A model generated the notes under the pieces. The model saw only the letters and a list, made by a program, of their open reading frames with translations. It did not search any database and had not been told where the DNA came from. A stretch of 64,000 nt of DNA from Ophthalmolycus amberensis (Eukaryota; Chordata; Actinopteri; Perciformes; Zoarcidae): positions 2,441,001 to 2,505,000 of the forward strand of contig JAFEUB010000965.1 in assembly GCA_024529925.1 (NCBI GenBank). Reading direction: 5' to 3'. This document shows, piece by piece, positions 10,754 through 22,800 of this stretch. Numbering within the stretch: the first letter of the stretch is position 1; each line of letters opens with the position of its first letter. Position numbers and translations under genes: made by a program.

Positions 10754-10861
10754 ATGGGCACCGGGGATTACATCTGCGTTACGCTGCGTGGTGGTGCACC
10801 CTGGGGGTTCTCCCTGAGGGAGGGAGAGGGGGACACCTACAGACCTTTCTTAGTCTCCCAG
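10754..10861 (+). CDS. synpo2: synpo2 coding exon 1: start of the PDZ domain
   Basis: Starts MGTGDYICVTLRGGAPWGFS. MGTGDFICISMTGGAPWGF is the mammalian counterpart. The GAPWGF carboxylate-binding loop of the PDZ domain is intact. The exon is 36 whole codons with donor CCCAG|GTATCT. Confidence 0.95.
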
Positions 10862-13800
10862 GTATCTATACATTTCTCTCTGTCTCTGCCAATCTGTTAG
10901 ATGATAAATGTATTTTTAACGCTGAGTTTTCAATTAATATAAAACAGCGCTATGCCGTATTTGTTGCTATTTGATAATTCTGGGCTCTTATTATAATACA
11001 AATAGCCGAATGAAGATTTCATAGGATAAAACTTCCAGTTTGGATCACAAGTGCCATATCTATGGCATCAGTTTTTATCGAGTTTTGTTGAGTAATGCTG
11101 TTGGATAAACCCTGGTGGGAGTGAATTTATTTGGAGAAGTGCGTGTCGCTGCATTTTCGAGCGCTTTGGCTGTGTTTTGGTGCGAGATTCCTCGGGACCC
11201 TTATATGGTCAAGGCCAAGAGAGTGTGAAGCTGAGGGCAGTGTGATCTGTTATCACTCACAAAGACTTCAGCAAGAAAGAAAGGGTATTCTTCGGACGAG
11301 TAACCAACCTGAAGAGTGAAATGTGGTCGTTATGCTGGAATACCAATGCAAACAAAGAAGAAAAGTCAGCAAAAACTAAGCTGATGTCACTTTAGAATAA
11401 CATTCAAATAGAGAAGAGGTTAGGCAAATTGTAGGTTATGCTCCAACTGCTTTGGCTCCATAATATGTGTTTCGCCTGATAGTATGGTAATAAACCTTAT
11501 AGGTAAAATAAGTAGACGATTTCATCTGCCCTGTGATGAAGCTACTTTTGTTATGATGCAGGCATATAGACAGAAATGAGACATTTTATGTCAGCATAGA
11601 CGGATAATAGTTCATTGCATTAGGCTATTATTTGCACAGAATGTGCGTGTCAATTCTTCATACTTTTGCCCGTCTGTCTGAAGTGTTATGTCTTGCATTG
11701 TGCAACTGTTTTTATACATAAATACTATAAAATACAATTCAGTTCTGATTAGCTGTGGTGACATGATTATGCTGCATGTTGTACTGGATGTAAAACAATC
11801 TGAGTGCAAAATACTCATGAACAGCTTATCCTCTGGACTATCTTCCATGCTATATTCATTCTATCCGTAATGTATTGCGTTTGTGCGTTTGCATAAATAA
11901 ACTCCAAATAGATTAGGTAACATTCAGATGTTTTGTTGCACCATTGCTCAAATAGAAATGTCCAATTAATTAAGATGTAAAATAGAAATATCTTATTAAT
12001 GCAGACATAGAGACAGATGTTTCAAGATTACCTTTAGGTATTTTTCCGGTGACATTAATGTGCACTGAGAGAGGTAAAAGTGCCTTTTACTTTGAAGAGC
12101 TGCTGTGACTCTATATATGGTATAGCAGTGCATGTTTGCAAGTGCTCAAGCTGTACAGATCCCTATCAACTTGTCCTCCATGTGGTGAACATGTAAATGT
12201 TTTTCTTAAGCTGCATTCCTGCGACATCAAAGCTCCGCCAGAAGAGTGCACTCTGAAATCATCAATAGATCATTCCAAAGACAGACACTTAACCCGTTTC
12301 AAACTATCGAGGCCACAGTTCTGACGTTCATATGTGACTTGTTATTTTAGCTTTTTTGTATGAACATGTATATTATTGCATTTGTAGCCAAGAAATAGTC
12401 CCTTCAATTGAACAAGTGGATACACATCGACTGAAGCTTCAAATAAGCTCATAAACATCTGCTTAGTTGATTTTAAGAGACAGAAAAATTGCTAATTATC
12501 ATTGTTTCTTGCATTTAGTGAGTGGCTTATATCAAAATAAAAGCATTTTACTGCACTGTAGGTCTCTGTTTAAATAGTTTCCCCATGTTGTATGATAAAC
12601 AAAAGGACATGAAGACAATCACAAAGGTAGCATGCAGACAACTTGAACATCCAATCATAATTCTTAAACAAACTAATTCAGGTAGATTCACAACAACCTT
12701 CCAAGCTTGTTCATTTTCATATCTGCACATATTTCACAAAGTCTTGAACACACAAAAAAACTGCAGTGAATGTCTCTGTCCTTTTCCCCATACGGGAGAA
12801 TGCCCCCTTCTTCTTATGTTTCAGTGTCTCTTGAAACTTTGTTGTCTACTTTGAGACATAAATGAGGCGTTTAGAGTAGTGTAGCCTCCAGTCTTGTGAA
12901 TACACTACATTTTAAGTGTTGGCTTATTAAAGTGAAGTAGCTATAGGATGCTTATGCCTCGGTGTAGGGATCTGGGTTTTTTAATCCACCTCATCTGGAA
13001 GGCATAACTCTAAACCTCCAAACTCTTCTTGAGGGAAGAGGGACAGAGAGCCAAGTCTGTTCGTTAAAAGTCAAAAAAGCAAACATACCAGGATCATGAC
13101 AAATACTCGTAGGCCAGAGGCTCTCCTGTGTCTGATAAAATGTGTGTGTTTTTTAAAGCTTCTGTTGAATGTAGTGGATACTGTGTTTCCTGAGAGAAAG
13201 TGATTGTTCAGTGTACTGACAGGCAGCACAGTGTAAGGGCACGGGGTATCCACTCTGTAAAGGTTCTGTCCATATAAGGGAGGCAGTATTTTTCTTCTTC
13301 TCTGGAGTCCTGGCCTGAGTACAAAGTGGATGAGGTCACTTTATTTTTTAAAGCTACAGAAACTACACAACACAAGATTGTGTGATGGATGACAAACAAA
13401 TACACGATCAAAACTGAGAAAAACAGGAACAATTTATGATTGGCTGGAAATAGTTTTGTCTCGTTTTGGATGCATTAGCAAACGTGAATAAGCTTATTTG
13501 TACAGATGTACCAAAAAAAATGAATTGCTTGAATCCTACCAACCCGAACAGGAGACATTTTGGTCTCCTAATTACGAAGGTATGCCATCTTGGTATGTGG
13601 AATGTCATCATGCATCAGATCAGTTTCAGAGCACTGAATGACAAAGCAAATGGAATCTTAATGCAAGTCTGAAACGTATCAGAGACTATACTAATATGAA
13701 CTCATCCAAATGTTATCCTTATCCCATTTAAATATACTCGTACATGTAGCTAGTAATACCAGTCCTCTGCCTCTGCCTGGGTTAACTTGCCCTTTACAGA

Positions 13801-16800
13801 GCAAAAAGAGCTCTTGTTGACGATTTTTCAGTCAGTTCACCATAGGAACCTTATTAAGCTGCCAAGTAATCAGCAAAATGCCATTGCGTCATTCATCCAG
13901 TGCCGTTTTCCCAGAATAAACAAAGTGCTTCACGGCTCCTTCCATTACTGGAGTTTTTGGCATTGTGTTAAAACATCTACACCCTGGTCCCGGGAGAAAG
14001 CATCGACCTCAGATGATGACTGTGCTAGTTTTCCCACTTTTCTATTTCACATCATCTAAACAAATTAAGAACAGTGCTCCAACTGCTAAATGTTTTTGAT
14101 GATATAGTTGTGAGTTGCAGTGTTTCTGGCTCTGAATGCTCTTTTCTAGTGCCAGCCAAAGTGAGGTCAAGCTGGACTCCGATGTGACTCAACCAACAGC
14201 CTTGTATTTTAGCTTTGTGTCAAAGCATTTTTCAGTCAACCCAACAGGGGTTTTGTGGTTTATTTATTTTCAGAAGCCATAAAGGAGGTGCAACAAAATA
14301 AAACAATTGTCAAATTTGATGCACTGTTTTCTCCGGACAGTGACAGAAGTACCCGTTGCAAAATGTAGACGTATACACATTTAGTTTGATCCTGTTAAGT
14401 TTCATTAATAAATCATAATAACTTGTATATCATTGATAATGTGTGATCAGTGTGGTTTACATCATATATATGTAGATTTCAATATACATTTACTTCCCAA
14501 AACCAAAATTAAGAAATGTCTGGGCAAATTCGTCTCCGCTCAAATGAAAGTAAAGAATGAATAAAGAGAACTGCAACTCTTGTATAAACACTTTACTCCA
14601 ATATAATTCAGCATAATGCAATGCAATTTATTTGCAATAAGTTGGAAATTGTTGGCAGGGGAAGTGAAAATTGCCTCGTATTTCTTTGTTCTACATATCA
14701 CTTATGAGAATAACGTTTTTCTACATGTACCTTGACAAATAACTGTAATAAACTAAAGCAAATTTACTAAACTCCCTAGCCCTCGACATGTTTCTCCTCG
14801 AAGACAAAAGAAGAAGAAACGAAAGAATAAAGACTCTAAATGTCATTATTGCTACCTGTAAGGCAGCTGGAAAATGTTTCCCTTAAATGTAAAACACGTA
14901 ATTGCTTAAAGCTGTGAAGGCCATACCGCCGGGAGCTCTGTGGACACATTATGCAGTCACGTATTTCCTGTGATTTTCTGTTGTGTTGAAGCCTGTTAAA
15001 TATATCATTTGAAAATGGGCAACCCAGGATAACAAGGCAATATAATGTAGTCTAATTGTGGCCCAACATGATGTCAGTAGTAAATTCTGCTGATCAGGGC
15101 AATGGTATTTTTGGGAAGCACTTTATTTGAAATATCTAGCCAACACCATTTATGTTCTCCTCTTCTGACACCTACAGCAGTTGTTTGCTATCCTTTCCTT
15201 TCCTGCAGCAAGACAACAGACAGTGTTTCTATTTACAAGCAGCATGTGACAAACAAGAATGACACACTCGGAGGTATTTGCCTCCTGTGAACGTTGCCTG
15301 ACTAACTGTGTATCTGTGTAGCGAGGAGAGACAACGACAAATGTTTCCCCTCCTTTTTCGGCGCACAAGTGGCCGCTGTGCACGGCCTTGCAGACAAACC
15401 ATCCTCCCTGTAATGAGGTGACCCAATACACAGGCTGCCTTATAGGGCCTGCTTACACACCGTTAACTCTTAAGAACTCAGGCATGGAGTCAGAGGGGTT
15501 TTATCTGATATTTACCAGCTCTATAAATTTACTTATAAAATACTTTGTAAAGGTGTGTGTGTGTATGTGCGCATATGTGTGTGTGCATTGCCATCTAGTG
15601 ACAAGATTGTTTTACTGCAAGTATCTCAAGTTGGACGCATGTCAATGGAGATAACTGTTTGGCATGTTGTTTTTTCTTTTCTGCGTCTACCTTTATGACT
15701 GTAACATATGAAAAACAAGCAACGCATGAGATAGTTACATAGACTCTGTGGGTAGTGTTGTTGAAATAAACAGGGAGATGGATACGTTTTGAAATGAGCA
15801 TAGCAGTTCCACAATTTATGTGGATGCTGCTTGCCAGGAAGGTTTTCTGGGTAATAACAACATTGACACAAGAAACTTAGAAGACTTTGTTTTTGTGTAG
15901 TGATCATGAAATGAAAAATTTCAATTAACCTGTGCTAACACTTTAGCACAGGGACATTTGCATGGTCAATGGGTAGAACAGCATGGCCGTTTACTCGTGC
16001 GCAGTGTTAAAGGTTAACCTGTATTGACTCTGATGTATCAGTAACATTACTGTGTAAATTTGTGATTTCATTATTTAGGGCAGTTAGCCAAGACAAAGAC
16101 TGTGATACATGATTTCATTATGGTGAATTAATTGTGTTGTGGAGTGTTATCTCTTCAAATATTATTCGATTATTTGTATGATATTTTGTCTTTATTTGAC
16201 AGTTGACAAACAAGAATCACGGAGAAGGCAGAGAGGGATTATATGCAACAAGAATTAAACTGGAGAAAAACAGTTGCTACTATTGCTGCATTTTTATGTG
16301 GTGACCAATCTCAAAAAAATAGTCAACCATTGCAGACGTTATCAACCTTCTTTCTAAAGCTGTTTGTTTGCAAAGTATCTTAACATATTTCCTGAAAGCA
16401 TGTCCTCTGACAATTAATTTCTCTACCTCGCTGTATAAATGGTGTTTTCTGCAATATTTATGGGGTATTTTTCTTATTCTTATTTTATTGGCCTCTGGAA
16501 CCAATTACAAGGGAATGAATCCATCAGTCATTCGTTTAACTGTATAAAGAGGTGCCTTTTAAATGTGTCTGTGCATAGCTGGTCTGCATGGTTAACATAC
16601 GAGGTAGAACTGGCACTTTTTTTATCATTGATGTCTTTGATATCAGTGATTGTACATTGTGGTGTGAATTATGCACATATTGCTTGCCTCAACAGTGACT
16701 TGTTGATCACATACTTATTTTCCAAATGTTTTGAATTAATTTGTGCAAAAGGCCAGCACCTCGCTTTCGTGTACACTGTTGTCCTCTCACTTTCCAGGAA

Positions 16801-19800
16801 AAAATGAATTTGTGACACTGGCCTGGAGAGAAGTTTCTGATTTAAGACCTTAGTAGCTACTGACAACATTTCAAAGATGATCTATTGTTATTGCTATGTC
16901 ACAGCCCGGCAATGTCATAGCCGGGCTGTTTGCGAGGGTGAGACTGCAATTCTCACACCTGAGGCATCCCCACTTTCCAGCTGGTCTAGATCTTTATCTG
17001 AGAAAGTGCATTTGTGTTTGTGGGTGTCTCTAGCCCAGCAAATTGTTGCTTGACATTGTTCAACTCAACTTGTTGAGCGGAAGTTACTGTTACCTGATGT
17101 TCTAACGCTGTCAGTGAAGATGTTTACCTATGATAATAGACGCTGATTGGTATGTGATATGTCTGTTTTTTTTTCCAATTTGTTTGCCTTCTTACTAAGA
17201 TTTAGTCTTCCACAGGTCGAAGAAGGGGGCCGTGCCTTCCTTGCCGGAGTGCGAGAAGGTGATGAGGTGGTGTCACTCAACGGAGAGCCATGCGCTGATC
17301 TCACCTTATTACGAGCCTTTGCACTCATCGACACGTTGATCGACTCTCTGCAGCTTCTTGTCAAAAGGTAGGGCCACATGTGAGATTAATGATAGCGAAC
17401 TGGTACTCTGTACATCTAGCATCTGTGTACCATGAGCCATACAGTACTGTAGGTTCTTAGCATTCGCAACTGCAGTGCAAAACTAATTATTGCACCGCTG
17501 TATTACCATTTAGATGGCCTGTTGTTTTATGACCTGTGCCCTTTTGCATTGCTCGGTGAACCGACGACTGTGTATTACGTGCGTTTGTGTCCGTGGGTGA
17601 ATTAGCGAGTTAATGCGTGTCAGTCATGCTGACCTTCAAACCGGCTTGGCCAAGGCGCTACAGATTTGTGTGTGTGTGATTGACATGCAGCTGCTCAGCC
17701 ATTACTCAGTGGGTATTGCCAGTGTGTTCATCAGGCTGACATGTCCTCAAATATTGCTGCATATGCCTTAATGTGCCCACTTTTAACCTGCAGAGGGACA
17801 TCTATATAGCAGGACTATAAGCACAGTGCAGGATCGCTTCTCCGACTTCGTGACCATAGAATCTGAATGACCTCAACTTGTAGCTATCAAAATGTATTAT
17901 GATATGTCAGAGAGTACTCACTGAGGGCTAATCAACTTAAATTTAATAATTGCAGTCAGAGGTAATGACATTCCGTTATGCTATTCCTTGCTGCCCGTGA
18001 AAGTGGAAATTAGACCGAACGATGTTGAAAGGTGATTACTCTCTTCAGTGAGCTGACCCTTTCATTTAACTTGCTGCATGAAGATTAAATCTACTTGATA
18101 ACTTCAGCAGTGGGAGACGGGTTTACTTCCTCAACCGTCCTCAGTGTTGATGTATTTCTTATTTAAATGGTATTGTAAATGTGTGGACACCTTTTTATAA
18201 GAAGGAAAAAAAGAAATGGATACAAAAATCAGATGGTTTAAAGGCAGCACAGAGACTTTGTATTATTCTAAAAGTCACTTATCTTTAAATGCAGTTGTTC
18301 GAAAGCCCAATGCCTTGTTTAAATAACTGATAATATAAGATAAGAGGTGACCTTTTGATCAACGATGGTTACTGAAAAAAGAAATGTTGCTCCACTTACT
18401 CACTCCTCGTTCTCCCCTTTCCTCTGAAAGATACTGCACCATCCCCCCAGAAGAATCTGAATCAGAAGAGACATACGGTGGTGGGAGAGACTCCTCTGGT
18501 GAGGCTTTAAAGAGCACCACCCTCCACATCTTTACCCCGAAGCACAGGTCCCAAAGTCCAAGGGAACTCTACATTCCTGAGTCTCAGCATGAGGCATACG
18601 ATGGGTTGGGCAGCGACACAGAGTTTCACAAGGGACCCCAGCTGCTTTACACCCAGCTGCATGTTCCATCATCTGGGAATGGGAGAGACCGGGACCATGA
18701 CTTTCAGGAAAATGATGGAGAAGGACGGCAGTGCTTCCCCCCTGGGGACATGGTTGAGCTCCAGGTGTCCCTGTCCGAGCAAACCTTGGCCGGTGTGGGC
18801 TGCACCTCTCTTGGGAGTGCTCATGGGATAGACGGAGAGCTCTCAAACAAAGAGGCTGTTGACATGATCCACACCACCACTGTGTCACACGATGTACCGT
18901 GTTCTGTCAGACAGCCACTCGGCCAGCATGGAGTGGTGCTCAGCTCTCCTTCGATGCTGGGGCAGGTGGAGGTCATTTTGCAGCAGGCAGCAGCATCAGG
19001 AGCAGGGAGGGGCCTCCTGAGTGTGGGTGGCCCCAGGGTCAGTGGAAGCGTTGGATCCCAAAGTGAAGGAGAAGAAGGGGGAGGGCACTGCGAGGGAGTT
19101 CCTGGGTCTTTCACTGTCTCTTTTGAAATTGCCTCAGAAGAGGCGACACCAGCTGAAGAGCATGACTCTGATTCTGAGGGGGATCAAGACAAACCCAACA
19201 AGCATCGGGCAAGACACGCCAGTAAGTACCTATGTACTATTTCCATGGATAATACTCTCTGGTGCGCATTCTTTCTTTGAGTGTGCGTAATAATGACCTG
19301 TTCCTTAAGGGGGATCTGCATGCTAATAGGTCAACAGTAAACTGCATTTGTCAACAACATGTGTGCATTCCAAAGCCTGATGTCCAGTGTGTGTGCTCCT
19401 CAAAATAGTGTGTGTCTTTCACTGCAGTTGGAGGAGGGAGCTCATTCCCTCAAATGGAAGCGCATACTTCCGGGTCAAACCTGAACTACAACAGAATCAA
19501 AGGGACAGTACCGAGGCACAGTCAAGAAAGAATAGCAACAGTTCACAAAAGCTAGATTAAAGAATCAAACTGAAAAAATGTTTAATTGATCACATGTAGG
19601 AAGCTACTCAAATCTATAAAACCGTTGAACTATCCATTTGAAGAGGCTTGATGATGACTACTGAGGCGCTCCTCTGAGCTGTGTAGAAGACATAAATATA
19701 ACACCAGCACACTGATGATGCCTGCAGAAGTGGCCCTTTGACAGACACCAGCATGTGCTCCCCTAGCCCGTTACCTGATCCTTTCAAACTGGGTGCTTTA

Positions 19801-22800
19801 ACTGAGCTAAAAAAGTGAGTCCGTTGCTCACTCCCGCTGGCTCCTCCACCTTCAGGTTTGTCTTGCAAGAATATGAAAAAGAAAGCAAACGTATTTTATT
19901 TCAGCCTTGCATTGTTGGATGGTTTGAGAGTGTCTTTGTCGTGTGATTTCTGTTATTGTATTGGTCGAACTGTCAGCACATGTGACAGATTTAAGAAGAA
20001 CAGAAGGATTTAGTGGACAGCTTGTGAACTTACAGATAAGGACTGGTAAGGACACTCTGGTCCTGGTCAATTTATTGCATGCAGGTTTTCTTTTAATCTT
20101 TCTCAGGTCCTATTCCTGGCTTCTTTATGAAGAGCAACTGATTTAATGTTTATTGTCTGTGGACAAATGAGGATGTTAGACATGCGTCAGAGGATTTAAT
20201 TATTGCTTCATGGATTGATGTTTTATATTCAACTGAATGAGAAAATTGGGAAATACATAGTTATAGGTGGATAAATATGTGTGAACTAAGAATGTGATGG
20301 AATCAGTTAATAGCTCAGCTCATATTTGTTGTGTGTTTGGATCAGTTCAGCCACAGTGCATACAGTATAAATCGTTTATTAGTCTGTAGTTATTTCTGCT
20401 TTTCATGTGAACATTGAATGTATTTTTTAAACGTATTGCAGATTTCTTTTTTTATTTACAGAAGGTTGATATCAGTATATAATGTTATATTCTGGTGCCT
20501 TGCTAAACTTGTTTCGAAACTTAATTTGTCATCTGTCAACCTGTTATTTGTGCAAGGTCTATTTTTACTCTGCAGATGAGTGATGAACCAAAATAGGGTT
20601 TACATGATGAAATTGACTGACTGACATTCAGGATGGGCTTATTTTGAAAAACACATTTCAACAGTGATAATTAAGGTAATTTAGTCATCTTCAATGACAT
20701 GATTCATGCAGATACAGTGTGTAAGGACTGCCTTGAAGTTGTTCTTGTTATCAAAGAGCTGGAAAGTAAACATTTCTAATGGAGACATAAGAAAAGCAAG
20801 CAGATAATATGATTTGTGTTGATTCTAACTGCACTGTATTTATGTACCTATAATGTCAGGTGAAGCACTTATTTGGATTCCCCGATTGTAGGACCATTTA
20901 TTCTAAACACTGAACTCTCTTCTCTACACAGGGTTCAGGCGCAGCGAGAGTTTGTCTGATAAGCAGTTGAAAGAGGCCAAGTCCAAATGTAAACGCATCG
21001 CTCTCCTTCTAACGGCTGCTCCGCCCAACCCTAACAACAAGGGGGTGTTGATGTTCAAGAAACATCGGCAGAGGGCCAAGAAATACACACTTGTGAGCTA
21101 CGGCACAGGAGAAGACGAACCACAGTACAGCGACGAAGACGACGAGGAAAACGAAGACGAGAAACAAGAAACTCATGCTGTTGAATTTACCCTTGTGGCT
21201 CCAAACGGTTCTGAAATAGACAAGCATTTCCTCACTAATGCCCGTAGTAGCAAAGGTGTGCTGACTATCAATTGGGACAAGGGTCTCCTTGAGATTGAAA
21301 GGAACCTGAACAACCAAGCTGCGATGGAATGTTTGCCCGAAACCAAGGGCAAGGGTGCCGTAATGTTTGCCCAACGGCGTCTAAGGATGGATGAGATTTC
21401 AGCTGAACATGACGAGCTTAGGCGTCAGGGGATTCCCGTGGAAGCAGTGCCGATGGTTGAAAAGAAGACAGAAGAGCACTCCTACATGCAATCCACAACA
21501 GAGGGCCATGCTTACATGGATGTAAATATACACCAACAAAGCCAACACCAACAACAGTCCCAGCAATATCAGGAACAGCAGTACTATGAGCAACAACAGA
21601 ACTACCAACAACAACAATATCAGCAGCAACAGTATGAACAACAGCAATATCAACAACAGCAAATGTATCAGCAGCAAGAATATCATCAAGAGCAACAGCA
21701 GATGCAGCAGTATTCTACAAACATCAATGGCACAGTCCAACATCAAACCAGTGAAATGCAGAGTACTCTCAGCAATCGTACTGCAAAGCCATTCTCAGTA
21801 GAAAACATGCCGGCTACTTATTATTCTCCCACAATGAGTGGGACCAATCAAGATTTTGTGGGCCAAGGAGAGCAGATAGCTTCCCGGGATGAGCGCATTT
21901 CTACCCCTGCAAGTCGGACTGGTGTTTTGTCGGACGCAAGGAGAAGAAATGTTGGGAAGCCTATGTTCACATTTAAGGAAGCACCAAAAGTATCGCCAAA
22001 CCCAGCACTGCTAAACCTCCTCAACAGAAAGGATAAGAAGTTGGGATTTGAGTCAGCAGCTGAGGAAGACTACCTTAGCCTTGGGGCTGAGGCTTGTAAT
22101 TTCTTGCAGTCTAAACAAATGAAACAAAAGGCACCTCCACCAGTAGCTCCAAAGCCTGTGATCAACCCCAACTCTCCTCCTTGGTCGCCACAGATAGAAG
22201 TGACAAACCAGGACATGCCTCAACAAGCTGAAAATAGTGTATCCACACCTGCTGTAGCCCCCACCACAGAGACTACCCCTGCTCCAGAACTAGAGCCAAC
22301 CCCAGCACCTGCCCCTGAGGCCTCTGCCCCTCCTGCCCCAAAGGAGCCTCCTGCCAGCACCACCACAGAGGAACAGCACACATGGACTCCCCTGGAACCT
22401 GCATCTCAACCAAAGCCTCTGCAAGTCACAGCTCAGGAGGAAAATAGTCATATAAATTCTACCCTGCAGCCTGAGCCTGCTCCTGTTCCTAGCTGCGCTC
22501 CAGCACCAACCCAAGCACAATATCAGCCATCTACCAGTTCTTGGCATCCAGCTCAAGTGCAGTCCCAGGAACCACCTCATAGTCAGTCCCCACCACAGCC
22601 ACCTTGGATGACACGACAACCTTCTCAGACCCAAGTACAGCCTCAACCCCCCACAAATACTTGGACGCCTCAAATTCAGACATCCTGGACTCAGCCTCAA
22701 GGGCAAGCACAGGCCCAGACCCAAGCTCAGCCATGCTGGACTCAGCCTCAAGAGCAACCACAGTCTCATCCACAGGTTCAGCCACCCTGGGCACACTCAC

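Larger units (their letters stand above)
10862..17215 (+). other. synpo2 intron 1 (6.4 kb): no gene
   Basis: AT-rich. Contains one interspersed repeat copy, a GT-rich satellite and a small hairpin. No exon-like ORF with splice signals and homology was recognised. An alternative promoter cannot be excluded. Confidence 0.7.

Noticed and set aside
16439..16807. 122-residue hydrophobic ORF in synpo2 intron 1
   Set aside because: Looks like a membrane protein only because of T-rich DNA; no homology, no splice or Kozak support.
18384..18430. Upstream extension of the synpo2 exon 3 ORF
   Set aside because: Intron sequence before a clear acceptor; phase from exon 2 requires the start at 18431.
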